A DNA stretch of 64,000 bases. Origin: Grimontia celer. GTDB taxonomy: Bacteria; Pseudomonadota; Gammaproteobacteria; Enterobacterales; Vibrionaceae. Numbering within the stretch: the stretch's first letter is position 1; each line of letters starts with the position of its first letter. Both the position numbers and the translations under genes were made by a program. Positions 9,701 through 24,700 of this stretch are shown piece by piece. The notes below the pieces were generated by a model. That model saw only the letters and a program-made list of their open reading frames with translations, searched no databases and was not told the origin of the DNA. The stretch covers positions 1,430,586-1,494,585 of the forward strand of contig NZ_FIZX01000002.1 in NCBI RefSeq assembly GCF_900055185.1, given 5' to 3'.

Positions 9701-12700
9701 ATACCAGCGGGTACCGGATTGCTCACCTGTGGTCACCACCTTGCGGCGGTTGCCCACTGCATCGTAGTAGTACTGCACTGACGAGTTGGCCAGCGTATGT
9801 ACCACATCCGGTTTCTTTACGTCCTCCCAGGTTCGGTAAGAGTCACCGTCCTCATCGTAATGGGTTGTCCATACACGCTCGTACTCATCAATGGCCTCGG
9901 TCTGCTGTACCTCACTGGCTGTGACACGCTGAATCCGTCCCTGTGCATCCCAGTCAGTGACCGTCACCAGTTTATGTCCCGTGTCCGTCAGGGTGCGCGA
10001 CCTCTCCCGCCCATTGGCATCGTAGGTGTACGACTCACTCTTGCTGCCCGTCGTCTGGCGTTTGAGCAGGCCATTGTCCCAGTAGTCGTAGCTCTGGCTG
10101 ATGGCCCCGGTTTTGGTCTTGAGCTGCCCGAAGGCGTCATAGCCATAGTTCACGGACGTGCCATCATACAGTGTCTGGGTGGTCAGCCTGCCGTGGGCAT
10201 CGTAGTACGAGGTTTTGGTGGCCTTGACTGCCCCGGCCTGCAGCCAGGATTCGGTCTTGCGGTTACCGAAGCTGTCGTAGGTGTAGCGCTTGTGCTGACC
10301 ACCGCCCTGGGTTTCCAGTACCCGGCCTGCCGCGTCATAACGGGTGAAGACTTCATAGCCTGACGCCCCCTGCCACTGTTCGTGGTAGCGCTGTCCCGCC
10401 TGGTCATAGGCGTACTTGGCGTAGACTTCTAGGTAACCCTTGCTCTGGCTCACTCTGGCCCGGGTCAGCAACTGACCGTTGTTGTCATAGGTGAACACTT
10501 CCCCCTGACCGGCGGCATTGACCCGTGCTATCTCGTCCCCGTAGGCATTGTGGTAGTAGTGAGTGACCCCGTCGGCCCCGTTCACGTCCATCAGTTTCTG
10601 GCCGGTCAGGTCGTAGTAACTCTTCTGCCACTGACCATTCGCGTCCTGCACCGCCAGCCGGTTGCCCTGATGGTCGTAGTACATCAGAGTCACCGGGCGT
10701 TTCGTGACGCTTGAGCCGTCGGCACGGATAACCTCCACCGCCGGGCCCACCTGCTTGACAACCTGATTGGCATGGTTGTAAGTGAAGGAGTGACTATGAC
10801 CGTTCACGGTCTGGGTCAGCACATTGCCCCAACGGTCATGGGTGAGGGTCACCACTGAGCGTAACGGAGTCGCAGCATTCACATCCTGCGCCGGACCGGT
10901 TTCCCGGGTAACATTGCCAAGTTGGTCGTAATCACGGGTAGTGGTGCGGGTGCCTTCCACGGTTTCTGCAGTGACCTTGTCCAGCCAGTTGTAGCGGTAG
11001 CCGGTGGTCACGCCTTTGACAGTATTCTGGGTAACACGGCCCAGGCCGTCATAGTCATAGCTTTCCTGTACCGTGCCGTTGTGGTGTTTTTCGGTCACTT
11101 CACCATAGGCGTTGTAGATGACGGTTTCGATGATGTCATCCGCGTTGTTGACCGAGACCGTGGTGCCCTGCTGGCGTCCGGTGGCGTCGTAGTGATAAGT
11201 CACTTCACGGGTATGTTGATAGCCGTTGCCGCTGACAGCGGTACGTTCACTGGTCACACGGTTCATCGCATCCGTGGTGATGGCGGTATAGTGACCTTCT
11301 GCATCGCGGCGACCAATAAGGCGACCTTCGTCATCAAAGTACTGTTGAGTCACCCGGCCTATCGGGCCATCCACACGGGTCGCCAGTTGGTTACCCTGCG
11401 CATCATAGAAGTAGTCGGTTCGCTGGTTGGCGATAAGCCGCTTGGGCAGGTCGCCCTTAAATCCAAGCTCCAGGCCATCAACCAGGTATTCACGCGCCTT
11501 GCCCCAACTCGCCACCAGGCGGCCCAGGGCGTCGTATTCGTAAAGGGTCCGGTCTGCCGCGGTATAGTGGGTGTCCGGATTGGTGGTGCCTTCCTCTGTC
11601 ACCGTGATGTACATGCGCCCGGCATGGTCATGATAGTTGGTGGTGATAAGGTCGTGGGTGACTTCCTCAACCAGAGTGCCGTTGTGACGGTGGTAAGTCA
11701 CATTGTGCAGTGTGGTCTGCTGTCGGTTCCCCCGATTGTCGTAAACATAGCTCTGGTGACGCTCGGTGGTATCCACCGTCTGTCGCCAGCTGTTCAACGC
11801 ATCCAGTGTCCATTCACCGTGGTAACGGGCCGTCAGTTCACGCTGGGTTTTGAGCTCGCCGTAACCGTTGTAACCGTAAAGGGTGACATCTCCCGCTGCA
11901 TTGCGGCTCGCCAGTAACTGACCCGCCACGCTGTAAAGATGCGCCTGGGTGGTGACCGCCGTCAGCACGTCCCCGTCCTGATAGCGCTGGGTCACCGCCA
12001 CGGTTTCCCCGAAGGCATTCAGGCTGCGCTCGGTCTCACGCTGGAGGGTATCCAGGGTGCTGCGCTCCACTGTCGCCAGCTGTTGGCCACGCAGGTCATA
12101 GCGGTAATCGAGAGCACGCTGCGCGCCGGCATCTGCCGCGAAGGTGGTCAATGCGTCAAGGGTCAGCGGCGTATCATTGACACGTGCACCGGCATAGGCG
12201 GCGCTGTAGCGCACCTCGGACACTTTCTGTCCAAGGCCGTCATAACGGTGCTCAGTCACATGCCCCAGCTCGTCCACGTCAAAGCGCAGACGGCCAAGGT
12301 CGTCGTACACCTTGTCACGGCGCTGACCTTCCGCATTGATGTTGATGATGGCCTGATTAGTGACGTCAAACACCACGGTACCGCCGGCAATGCCTTGTGA
12401 CTGCGTCTGGTTGCCGTTCACATCGTACACGAAGGTATTGGCAGCCTCGTCTGCCGTGCCTTTGGCGGTGACAGTGCGGATAACGTTACCCAGGCTGTCG
12501 TACTGGTGTTCGGTCCTCAAGCGCCCGATATACTGGGTCAGTCCACCTTGCTCGGTGCGCTCGCTGTAGCTCACCAGCGCTGATACTTCCCCGACAAGCT
12601 GACCGCGGTCATCGTACTCGTAGGAGGTGTCGTTGCTCGCCACCTCTGCGTTCACCTGGCGTTTCACCAGGTACTGGCTGAACTGCACCAGCTGCTCGGC

Positions 12701-15700
12701 ATCAGACAGGGTCTGGGACGCATTGAGCTTGGCCATCTCCGCGTCATGGATAAACTGCTCCGCCTGCAGGTGCAGGCTCATCGCCACATTGAGGTTATCC
12801 TGGGCTGAGTCCAGCTCGGTGGTGGCCGACAGAAGGGACGCCTGCGCCTCGTTGTAGTGACCGCCCGCCACATTGATTTCCTGACGGGCTGCCAGCACCA
12901 GCGCTTCTGCGTTAGCTTTGTCGGTCTCTGCCTGTGCCAGCAGCGCCCGGGTGGTGTTGACTGAGGCTTCTGCCTCTTTACGTGATGCCACCGAATCAGC
13001 CAGCGCCGCTTCCGCCTCGGCAATATCCACATTCACCCGCGCCAGGGCCGCTTCACCGTCCGTGATGGCTGTTTGAGCCGTGTCCAGAGCCAGTTGCGCC
13101 GTGGTTATCTGTTTCTCGGCGTTATCAATTTCGACTTGTTTGGTACGGTAAGGGTTCAGCCAGGCTTCGATGCCGGCAATGTTGGCCTTGGCGGTGTTGA
13201 CGGCGTTGATGGCATTTTTGTAGTTAACTATGGAAGCTTTTATTGCGCGAAGCTCTTTGATTGCGCGACTAGCATTAAACTTTATTTGCGCCTTAGATTG
13301 ATTATACCACCCATCAATAATTTCAATTGCAGAACTAGAATATCCACTCCTATAGAAAAAGAAGAAACCGCCTCCACGTCTCATATTCGCGTAAGGGCCG
13401 TCACTATCTCGATTTAGATGGCTTGCACTTCGATGAATGCCTTGAAACACGTTTATGTAGTGATTGATACCGGAGATTTTTGAGTCCACTAAATTTGGGT
13501 TACCGATAACCTGAGAAAGAGCTCGGGAAAAACTAGCAAAAGATCCTGCACTTGATGAGTCAACGTAAGAAAGTTTATTCATAAACATTCTTTGAAATTG
13601 TTCTTCAAACGTATTTGGATAGAAAAATCTTCTATCACGTCCGCGATCGCTATCATGATATATATATTGGACTGGATGATTACCTACTTCTGGTTTTAGA
13701 GATAGAGCTCCAATTCCAGATAGAGTTAGAGGGTTCCAAACATGACGAACCCTTCCATTCCACCCAATACGAGGGCTAGCCCTTAGAAATTGGCGGCTAA
13801 GTGCTTGTTTTGCATTAGTAAGATTTGTATTGGCATTGTTTAAGGCAAATTGAGCCGAACTTAATTGATTTTCTTTGTTTTCTATGTCCAGAGCGCTCTG
13901 AGCTAGTACCGCCTCATTAGCGCTGATTAAATCACTCGCATTTCTGATGATCGTCTGGTTCTCAGCCTCAATAGCTTCCCTGTCGACCTGCGAAGAAGTA
14001 AGAATGGTTTTCTGGGTATACAAAGAAGTCAGCGCGCCTACCTTGGCCGCTTCAACCGCTAATGCATTTGTCTGCGCGGCTTCTTCACCGGCTAAGGTAT
14101 CCCTCAACACACTTTCCTGCTGACGCAGACGCTCGGCTTCTTCCTCCAAAGCTTCATATTCTGCCCGTTTGTCTGCTATCGCCGTCAGTTGCGTCGCTAT
14201 CTCTTCTGACAGCAGGGCCACTTCCTGTTTCAGGTCAGCCACCTGCTGCTTATTGGCCGCAACATCTTCTGCCGCTTTATCCCTTGTCGCTATCGCTTCA
14301 TCAAGATTACGCAGGGAGTTGTTGACCAGCAGACCTTGGGCGTCATCATCCGTCAGCGATGTCATGGCTGATTGCTGCTCAGCGAGCAAGGCTTGCTGCT
14401 GATGGATGAGCGCAGTGAGTTCATTCTGAAGGGTTGGGTTGGAAGGGTCTTCCGCCAGCTGGAATTCCACGGCTTCGATGGACGCAGCCAGTGCCTGAAG
14501 CTCACTCAGCGTACTGTTGGACATCGCTTGAAGCTCTGCCTGTGCCAAGGCTCTAGCGTCCTCCTCAGCACGGGCCTGCAAGCCTGCAAGCGCGTAGTCA
14601 CTGCGGTCACGTTCTGACAACAAGTACTCCAGGGTACTCAGCCTCCCTCCCAGAGTCGCAACCCCTTCGATTGTGCTTTCTAGCGAGCTTGCCAAGTGCA
14701 CGGATATCGCCTCGCCACTTGCAATGATAGCCTGCCGGATGTCTTCTACTGACAGTCCTGAAGGCTCCCCTGTTCTTAGATCAAGGCGTTCAGGATTTCT
14801 ATGATACAGCGCGTACGCAAAGCTCGAGCGTGGGCTGTAAGGAATTTGTGGAGCCAAGCTCCCTGGTACGCCGTCAAGAGCCTCAGTAATAATATCAGCC
14901 GCTTCCAACACCTGTTCGAGCTTCTGGTTCGCTTTAATGTAGCTGCTCATATTCGACTGCGTGATACGGCTCGAACGCAGGCTTAACACCACACCATAGC
15001 TGTACGATCTCATAGCACCACGGAGCGAATCCCAGTCTTGCTGCGTGGTATTCGTGACACCACCAACCCATTGCCCCAACTTATTCAGATAGTGCTCGGT
15101 TACCCCTCGGGTGCCATCGGGATAGTAGGTGTACAGGGCGTTTTCATATTCATTCAAAAATGAGACTTCATTATAAAGTCTGTTGTTCGCGGTATGGCCA
15201 CTGGTTGGAGCTACGCTGGAAAAATATTGCAGGTCCGTAAACAACGTCGACTGGGCTTGCGCTGCAGTATTTAACGCCGCCATTTCAGCTTCAATAGCGG
15301 TATTTAACCCAGCACGCTGTGTGGTCAGTGTGTCCAGCGCAATCGCTGTGGTCAGCTGGGTTTTTGCCAGATAGGCATCCGCTTCGAGGGTATTGAGGTG
15401 TGTGAGGGCGTCTTCTACCAGGAGGGCGTTATTGATGGCATCTTGCACCGATTGCAAGGACGTCAGTGTGTCATCCAGCTTGGCCAGGTAAGCCGCACCT
15501 GCTGTTTCTGCTTGCGCCCTCGCGGCAGCAAGGCCTTCCGCGGCACTGTGCATTGCCTCATAGCGGATGTCGCCTGTGTCAGGGTCAATCTCCTGATGAC
15601 GCTGTTGCCACAGTATTTCAGCCTTTTCCAGGGTCATAAAGTGCTCTGGCACCGCAAGGATAGCGGTTTTTAACTGGCTGAGCGTGTCAATGAAGGCTGC

Positions 15701-18700
15701 GTTGTCTTCGCGATAACGAACCAGTTCAGCATTTTCTGTACTCAACCCCGCCGTGTCAGGCAAAAGGCTGATGTGCTGGGTAAGCGCCTCAGTCAACGCG
15801 CCCATATTGGTTGGCACAGCGTTTGGTGACAGCCCGGTAAGTACCTGTTCATAATGTGCAGAGAAGTCGTCGAAAGACCCTGCCTTACCGAACAAAGACT
15901 GTAATCTGCTGCGCTGTCTATCTTCAGCAAGCGCTTCAAAATACGCCTCAATCGATTCGACCGCCGTCAACCGTTGTGCGATTTCATTGCGCTTGCTCTC
16001 AGCGTCGGTGCGCACCCTTTCCAGGGTGGCATCCAACAGCGCTTGTGTGGTGTACTCGTCCGCCGATGACAAGTCAACCGGCGAATAGGTACCTGTGTAG
16101 GTATTACCAGGATTACTCTCCCTTAAAGACTCGGCTTCTTCTAAGGTCAGAAAGTTTTCAGGTAGGGTGGACAAGACATTATCAATGGCTGTCAGGTCTG
16201 ATAACCACTGCTTTGCGACTGACAGGATTTTGGCAATGTCATTGTCGTCCCAGTCAGACTGCCCGAGGAGTGTATCTAAAATTTGACTGTTTTCACCAAA
16301 TGCCGCCTTGTTGACGTGTGGCTGCACAAGCTCGTCGAAACGTTTTCCGAAGTGGTGGTCGTAACCGTAAAGTATTCCGTAATATTGATGCTTCCAATAG
16401 GGAAAGAGCTCACCGATAAGAGGGGCATCCGTCGTATAAGCAGAGTCACTCCCCCTTCTCAGGAAGTGGTCATAAGTGCCCTGAAACGTTGTTAAATCGG
16501 CCTTCTCACCAAATAAGCTATAGAACTTCGCGCGTTGTCTGGCTTCTGACAGTGACTGGAAAAACTGTTGAAGGGACTGAACATCTGAGACCTGCTGAGA
16601 AACTCTGCTGCGCGCGACCTGAGAATTAGTTTCAACAGCGGCTAGTATTTCATCCAGTATTTCCTGGGTCGAATACCCCTCCATCGAAGGAAAATCAACC
16701 GCATCAAGGCCTTGATATGTATTCCCAGGGTTATTTTCCCGTAGCGATTGCGCCTCGTCCAGTGTAAGGAAATCGTCTGCCAGTGTTAACAGCTCTATAT
16801 CAATAAGGGAATAGTCAGCCATGAGTCTTTCGGTCAGCGCAATGGCTTCAGCCACATCACTGTCACTCCATTCAACCTGTCCCTTCAACGTATTTAAGCG
16901 AGACACATCCCCGGAGAACGAGTCAATGTCAACCATGGAGGAAATACGCTCATTAAGATGCGAACTGTAGTGGCTGTAGAAACCGTGCAGATAGCCATAG
17001 TTCTGACTTCTAGAGTAAGGGAACACTGCACCAATATAGCGTCCTATATCTCCAGACAAACCCACTCCTGAATGAGCCTGACTAGAAATGTTTCCAACCA
17101 AATCTATCTCAGCTTTAATCGCCGACGCTTCCTGTCGATAGCTGTACAGCTCTTGCGGATTGGCGACATCCAACGTTGTCTGTGCTGTAATGAGATATTG
17201 CTGGGCCTCATCAAAGTTCAGTGCCGGCAAGTAACTGGCCGGCAAGGCCTCAATGTCCTGCAGTATCCCCGGCTGGGCATACTCCCCAAAGTAGCGCAGT
17301 GACAGTCGGTAGTTTCTGTCGTTTTCTGTCTCAAGCGCATCTTGATAAGCCTGATGCGCCACCGCCACCGCTTCATCCCACTGTGCCGCGGTCATCATGG
17401 AGGCGTTGGCCGCGTCAGCCTCACTGGCCGCAGATGCCACCAACACCTCATGGGCATTGTAGGTCTGAAGCTGGACCAGCAACTCAGCCTGCTCGGTTAA
17501 CCGGGTATTCTGCTCATTGACCAGTGCTGCCAGTCCGTCCAACAGTGCCGTATTATCCGGGTCTGCCGCCAACCGGGCCTGCTGGTCTCGTATCTGTACC
17601 GATAACACCTGTAGCTCCGCCGACACCTGTCTCAGTGACAGGGTCAGTGCCTCGGTGGCCTCTGATTCTTCCTTCGCTGCGATGAGAGATTGCAGCTCAC
17701 TGACGTCCGCGTCCGCCACTTCCAGCGCCGTGGCGGCATTGAGCGTGGTGGTCAGCTGGGCTTCGTACGCCGATAAGGTTTCGAGCAAAGTCAGGATGTT
17801 CTGCTTTATGGTCCCACTGCTGGTTTCTGCCTGCGTTTTTGTGGCAGCCAGGGCTTCCTCCAGGGTATATGCCGGGGCACTGCCCGCCGGATGGCGGGCC
17901 GACCAGATGTCGCTGGCATCATCGAGCGCCCAGAAGTGGTCGGCCACCTTGGACAGGGCTTCCAGCATCACCTCGAACGTGGATTTGTGTGCCTGCAGGT
18001 CATTGAGCATCGTGTTGAGGGAGGCGCTTTGCAATGTCCCTTCCAGCTCCACATCTATCAACTCAAGGTTCGATAGCAACTCTGCCCGCAGTAAATAGGA
18101 CGGGTTGACCTCTGTCTCTCCCGGCAACAGGCTGGCATACACCCGCTCAAACTGCTCACCAAAGCCGTACACAAACGTGTCTGCATCAAACAGGGTACGC
18201 AGCTCGGGCCAGGCGTCCTCGGAATGCATTGGCAGGATGGGCTTCACCGGGTTGGTCGCGATGTTTATCTTGGTCTCGAGCCCATGACCACCGGCCAGGT
18301 AGGTCTGGAAGGCCGTCTGCGCTTCATAGGCTGCGCTTTGCGCCGCACCGTATTCAGTCTCTGCGACCGCCAGCGTGGCGTTGAGCTCATCCAGTGTGCG
18401 GATGTCTTCAATGTCCTGCTGCCCCGCCAGCGGATCGGTCTCCACATTCACCACCGAGCCCAGCGCAATAAACGCATTCTGGGCTATCTGCGCTTCCATG
18501 TTGTTCAGACGCATCTGCACATCCAGCAGGGTCGACGCCGTCTGGGTCTGGGAGGCGGTCGTGTAAGCCAGTGACAGGCTCGCTTGTGCGTCCTTGCGCA
18601 CAGTCGTTTCGATATCAGCCAAACGGGCGAGTGCCGTTGCGATGTCCGCTTTAATGCCGACATCCGCTTCCGTTTCCAGACGGGTTTCCAGTGTCGTTCT

Positions 18701-21700
18701 CGCCTGAAGAATAACGGCCAGTGCAGTCTGCGCTGCGCTATCAGAATGGGTCGACAGGGCTATTGTCCCTGACGGTGAGGCAAAGTCGTCTGCCATGTCT
18801 GGCAGCAGTTCGCTGATCTTGCTTTCACCCACCAATGCCTGTACCGCCGCTTCAGTCACAGCCTTCTGCGCCACGGCGTCGTCATAAGCCGCACTGGCCG
18901 TATCAGCCGCTGACTGCGCTGTGGCCAGCTCCTCAGCATACTGCACCCGCAGTTCATCTTCCTTGGTCTCTATCTCCTGCCTCAGCGTCAGGATGTCCTG
19001 CTTGAGGTTTTCCTGATAGGCCGCCTCTTCCCGCACCTCCAGGTACAGGTTGTCGATGCGGGTCGCCGCGTCATTGATGTCCACACCCAACGCGTGATTG
19101 GCCGCATCGGTGCTGGCAATGTCCTGCTCCAGTGTTTCAAGCTCTGCATTGAGTGCATCAATGCGTGCCTGCTGGGCGTTGAGTTCATCCAGTTTCGCTT
19201 TCAGTTCTGCAGACGCATCTTCAATGCCCCCTAGGGTATCTAACGCCTGCTGGAACACCGCGTAATCTTTGATGTCACTGTCACCATTGCGCACGCTGAT
19301 GATGGCGTTCTTGATGGCGCTGTTGTTCACGTACTCTTTCTTGGTCGCCACTTCTGAGTGGCGGTTGTATTGGTACTCAATGAGGTAGCCGTCACCGTCC
19401 AGGGTGAAGCGCTTGCGGCCCAGGGTGTCATAGACCGTCATCTCACTGCGCACGGTGTCGTTCGCCAGTTGCGTCTTGAGGTGTTCGCTAAGGGCCTGGG
19501 TGTCCGTGAGTGCGGCGGTCAGGCTCACCGTCTCGCCATAACGCAGGGTCTGGGTCACCCGGCCTTCCCCGTCATAGCGGCGCTCACTCACCTGCCCGTT
19601 CGGACTCACGGTAAAGCGAAGCTGCCCTTTGCCGTCATACAGGCTGTGGGTGGTGCGGTTGGCGGTGGACGTCTGGTTCCAGCCCGCTTCCGCAGTAGGC
19701 TTGTGGTATTGGGTGGTGGTCAGCACCTGCCCGTTGGCGTTGTAGGTGTAGCCGGTGGCATACCCGGCCCCGTCGATTTCGTAGGTGATACGCCCGTCTT
19801 TGTCGTACTGGGTTTTCGTGACGCGGTCTTTTGTGCTGTCGGCCACCTTGTCAGCTTCTTTGCCGGTCAGGAACTTTGTCCAGACACGGGGCGCTTCAAT
19901 GGCGTGGGCATAGCGGGTGGTCTGTGTCACCCGGTCATTCACGTCATAGTCGTATTCGGTGACATAGTTCAGGGCATTGACTTCATGCACCACCCGGCCG
20001 CGGCCGTCATAGGTGTAGCGGGTCACCGCCCCGTTGCCGGTGATTTTCTCGGTCACCTGACCGGCCCCGTTGTACCGGTATTCGGTGGTGCGCACGCTCT
20101 GGGTTTGGTCCCAGTCTGCGCCGGATTTGACCACTTTGTGGGTGAGATTTTGTTGGGCGTCATAGCCGTACTCGGTCACGCGCTCTTCCAGCACCCGCTC
20201 GGGGGTGGTGTCTGTGCTGTCGATGACTTTGCCTTCCACGCTGCGAAGCACCTGGCCGTTGGCATCGTACCGGTAGGTGGTGGCAACGCCGCCTAATTCG
20301 GTGTGTATCTCCCGGTTATGGCTGTCATAGCGGAGCGTGGTGACCCGCCCTTCGCTGTTACGCCAGATAGTGCGGTTCTGGCTGTCGTAGCCGTACTCCA
20401 TGGTGAGCGTGATGTCATCCACATGTTGGATAACCTGCCATTGCAGGCCGTTGTCTTTGTAGGTGTATTCGGTTTTGCCCCCTTCACTGTCAACCGTGAA
20501 GTGCAACAGGCCGGTGTCGGCATGATAGGTGTTCGTCGTGAGGGTCTCGGCCGTGTCACTGCCCGCGGCTTTAAATTCCGTGCGGGTCACCTGCCCCCGG
20601 TGGTCATAGTGGAAGTGGCGCTGGTTGCCTTCCCCGTCCGTGACGGTCAGGGTCTCCCCGTGGGCATTCTTCTCCGTCGAGGTCCGCACCCCGCCCGGGG
20701 TCAGGATAGTGAGGGTGCTCAGGTGGTTGTCATAGGTGTAGTAGGTAAAGAGCCCTTTGGCGTCCTTGTGAGTCAGAGTACGGCCGAGCGCATCCAGCTC
20801 GATACGCTCCTGCAGCGCCCCGGACAGGCGGGTTTCCACATAGCGTCCATTGGCGATATAGCGGGTCTCGGCCTTACGGTTTTCCCCGTCAATGCTACTG
20901 ATAACCCGCCCCGCATGGTCATACTTACGCGTCCACTGGGCCACGTATTTCAGTTTGGCTGATGGTGCTATGTCAGTGAGGGCGTCACCCCCGGTGATGC
21001 TGCTCCCCTCGCGGGTGTCCTTCGCCACCGATTGGGTGATGACATTCCCCCGCGCATCATAGCCGTACTGGGTCACATAGCGCGCAATCAGGTCGCCCCG
21101 AGCTTCCCCTTCTGTGGTGTTGAACGCCTGGTAGGCATCCGACACATGCTGGCGCACCGTGTGGCTGACATGGCCTTGGTGGTTGTAGTGATAGGCAGTG
21201 GTGATGCCTTCCCCGTCCACCGTGCGGCTCAGACGCCCGGCGTTGTCGTAGGTGAAGCTCTCTTTGCGTTCCCCCCCGGCTGTCCGGGTCTCTGTTTCCC
21301 CGAAGGCGTTGTAGGTGGTGGACGTGGTGCTGCCCTCTGCGTCGGTCGTCGACAGCAGGCGCCCTGCCTGGTCATAGGCATAGGTGGTGGTGCCGGTCGC
21401 CGGGTGGGAAGTGGTCTCCGTCCAGCCCATGCTGTTATAGGTGGTCTGGCTGCCCCGCCCCTTGACCAGGTCGGTCAGGGCCAGCGATTGCCAGTCCTGT
21501 TTGCCCGCCAGGGTCACCTGGCCTTCTTGCTCATGAAAGCCGGTGTAGGTCTGGTACACGCTGCGGCTGTCATCGGTGTTGGCCGCCAGGGTCTGCTGGC
21601 GCAACAGCCCGGTCACCTCATCGTAGGCGTAGCGGGTCTCTACACCATACTGGTTGATGCTGCTGATAAGGCGTCCGGCGCTGTCATGGCGTACCCGGCT

Positions 21701-24700
21701 CAGCAACTGCGCATCGCCGGCTTTGTTCAAGATACTGGTGATACCCCCGTCGCGGTGGGTCACGGGTTTCGCATAGCGATAGGTCGCCACTTCACGCCCG
21801 GCATCCAGGTAGCGGGTCCCGGTTAAAAAGCCCTGGGCGTCCAGCACGTACTGCTGACGCCCTTTGGCATCATAAAACGTTTGGACACGGTCAACGAGGC
21901 CACTGGTCTCAGCGGCGTGGGCCACATGGTAGGTGCGGGTCTCACTCAGACGCCCTGCCGCATCATAGGCATAGCGGGTGATAAAGCCGTCAGCATCGGT
22001 CTGGCTATCAAGACGCCCTGCTGCATCATACGTCTGGGTCGCTGACACGGCATTCGCCCGGTCACCTTGTGTGTAGGTCAGGGTCTGGGTCGGGCGGTCC
22101 TGGTGGTCATACACCGTCTCGGCCACACGCCCTTCCCCGTCAATCACCCGGTGCACACGGCCTCGGGCATCGTACTCGGTGGTGATAATACGGTGGGTCG
22201 CCTTCTCGCTGACCTGGGACAGGATATCCTCTGTCGTAACAGCGAGGGTGGACTGACCATCCTCGTCACTCAACCAGCCGGTCATGTCCAACGCACTGTC
22301 GTAGCGGATTTCCTGCACCACCCGCCCTTCACTGTCCCGGCGGTACTCGGTCACCTGACCGGTCACGGACACACTCACCCACAGACGTCCCGCACTGTCA
22401 TACTGCTGCACGCTCACGCTGCCGTTCGGGTAGGTGCTGGCCACAAGCTGGCCACGGGCATCATAGACAAAGCCACGGGTGCGGCTCGCTTCCCCTGTCG
22501 CCCGCTGGGTCTCGGTCACCAGCTCCCCGCGCGCACTGAAGGTGCGCTCGGTCACCAGGCCACTTTCCTGGGTCACCAACACCTGCCGGCTGGCGTCCAG
22601 GTACTGGGTACTGACGGTGTTCCCGGCCGCGTCCGTGGTGCTGATAACCCGGTTCAGGCCATCCACCACCTGGCTGCTCTGGGACAGCACCCGCACTTCC
22701 CCCGTCGCCAGGTTCCCGCTCAGGGTCTGTGTCCCCAGCAGGTTGCCGAACGCATCATAGGTCATCTGCACATGTTCAGTGCCGGTCACTGACAGGGTCA
22801 GTGCCCCGTCTGCCGCCCGCACACTCTGGTCTACCAGTGACCACTGGCCGTCTTTGACTTCACTCACCGCCACCAGTAGGGTGTCTGAGGCGCGGCGCTC
22901 GTCTATTGTCCCGGTAAACAGCGGGTGGTCCAGCCCCAGGGCTTTCAGAGCATTCGCGGCCTTGCCGCTGAAGTTGTTGGCCCAGCCGTCTGAGCCGGTC
23001 ACCACCACCTTGCCCCCTTCTTCCGGCATCACCAGTGCGGCTAATGCCTCTGTCAGCAACCGGCCCCCGGCCGCTTCAGTCTGGGTGTCTACCGTCGTAC
23101 TGGAGACCACCCGGTGCTGTGCATCCAGCACCGTCAGGGTAATGCCCGTCCCCAGGTCGCTCACCACCGGGGTGGTGCCCACGCTCACGCTGCGGCCACT
23201 GGCCTGTGTCGAACTGGAGACCGTGATGTCGGCCACCACGATACCCTGACCTTCACTGTCCAGCTGGGTGTAGGTGGTCTGGGTCGCCACTTCCCCGCGG
23301 GCATAGGTGTAGTCCGTCAGGATACTCTGTTGTTTGTTCTGTGTGCCTGCCCAGCCCTCGAGAGCGGACAGGTCAACCACCGCCCCGGTGTCGAACGGCG
23401 CCCCGGTGTACACCCGGGTTGAGACCCGCTCGCCCACCCCATTGTAGGTGTGCTCGGTGACACTGCCCACCGAGGACACAGTAAAGCGCAGCAGGCGTCC
23501 GTCATACACCGCATGGCTGATACCTTCAACCGTGCCGTCTTCGTGGTAGCGGGTGCTGCTGATACGCTGGTTGTTGGCATCATAGGCATGGGACAGGGTC
23601 AGCACCCCGTTGCGGTGCACCTCTGTCAGGTTACCGTTATCGTCATAGGTGTTACGTACCACCGCCCCGCTGGCGTCGGTGACGGTCTTGAGGTTGTCAG
23701 CGTCGTCATAGGTATAGGTCATACGGCCTTGCACCGCAGCAGCCTCTGCCCCGGCACTTTCCCCATACACCACGTCCGGTGACAGCACGGACGTCAGGCG
23801 TCCTTGTGCATCGTGCTGGTAGTAGCGCACCGCGCCACCCGCATCGGTCACCGCCAGCTGGTGCCCGTTGGCCCGGGTCATGTCCCAGTCAAAGGCCGTC
23901 ACCTGACCGTTATCATTGACAGTGCTCAGGCGCGTCTGCCCCTCCACATCCTGATACGACAGGGTCACCACACTGCCGTTACTCTGGGTGACACTGTCTA
24001 TCAGGGAGGAGGTGCCGTGATAGGTGTAGGTGGTGGTAAAAACATGGCCATCTTCGATAGATTTATCCGCCGGGGTTAAGTCCACCGTCACCGACGACAG
24101 ACGCCCCAGGTCGTCATACCCGTAATGGACTTTGCTGTGGCTGTGGGTCAGGTCACCGTCTGCCCCCGCCACATAGGTATCTAAACGCGAGACACGGCCG
24201 GCGTCATCATAGACCACACTCAGGGTCTCCCCGCCCGCGCCCACCAGCGAAGTCAGCACGCCATTCTCATACCCGTAGGTGACGCGGTTGCCGTCGCTGT
24301 CTTCGGTGTACTGAAGCTGACCGTCACCCACACGGTACACTTCACGAAGACCCGTCGTCCCTTCGGTGTACACCCAGGTCTCTCCGTCACGCACCAGCAC
24401 ATCATGGGCACCGCTGCCGGACGTCGACAGGTACGACCCATCCGCTTGCAATCGGAACACACTGCGATGGCCATCCCCGGTCACGCGCTCAAGCACATCC
24501 CCGGCCGCCAGCACTGAACGCTCAAACGAGAAGCGCCACGCTTCCCCGCTGGTACCCTGGCTGTTGTAGGTGCGTGCCAGTGACAGGTCCAGCCCCTGGG
24601 TAATCAGACGCTGGTCGGCGCCCCCCGCCACGACATTGCCGGTGAACGCGTTCACGGCTATCCCGCCTGCGCCCCCGACCGTCGCCTGTCCCTGTACGTC

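Noticed and set aside
8681-23782. Many long open frames on the plus strand, for example 8681-9643, 10922-11917, 19358-20296 and 21032-21826
   Set aside because: They lie opposite the GC-rich YD-repeat gene, have low-complexity Val/Gly/His-rich translations without domains and lack ribosome sites; they are shadows of the repeated codons on the other strand.
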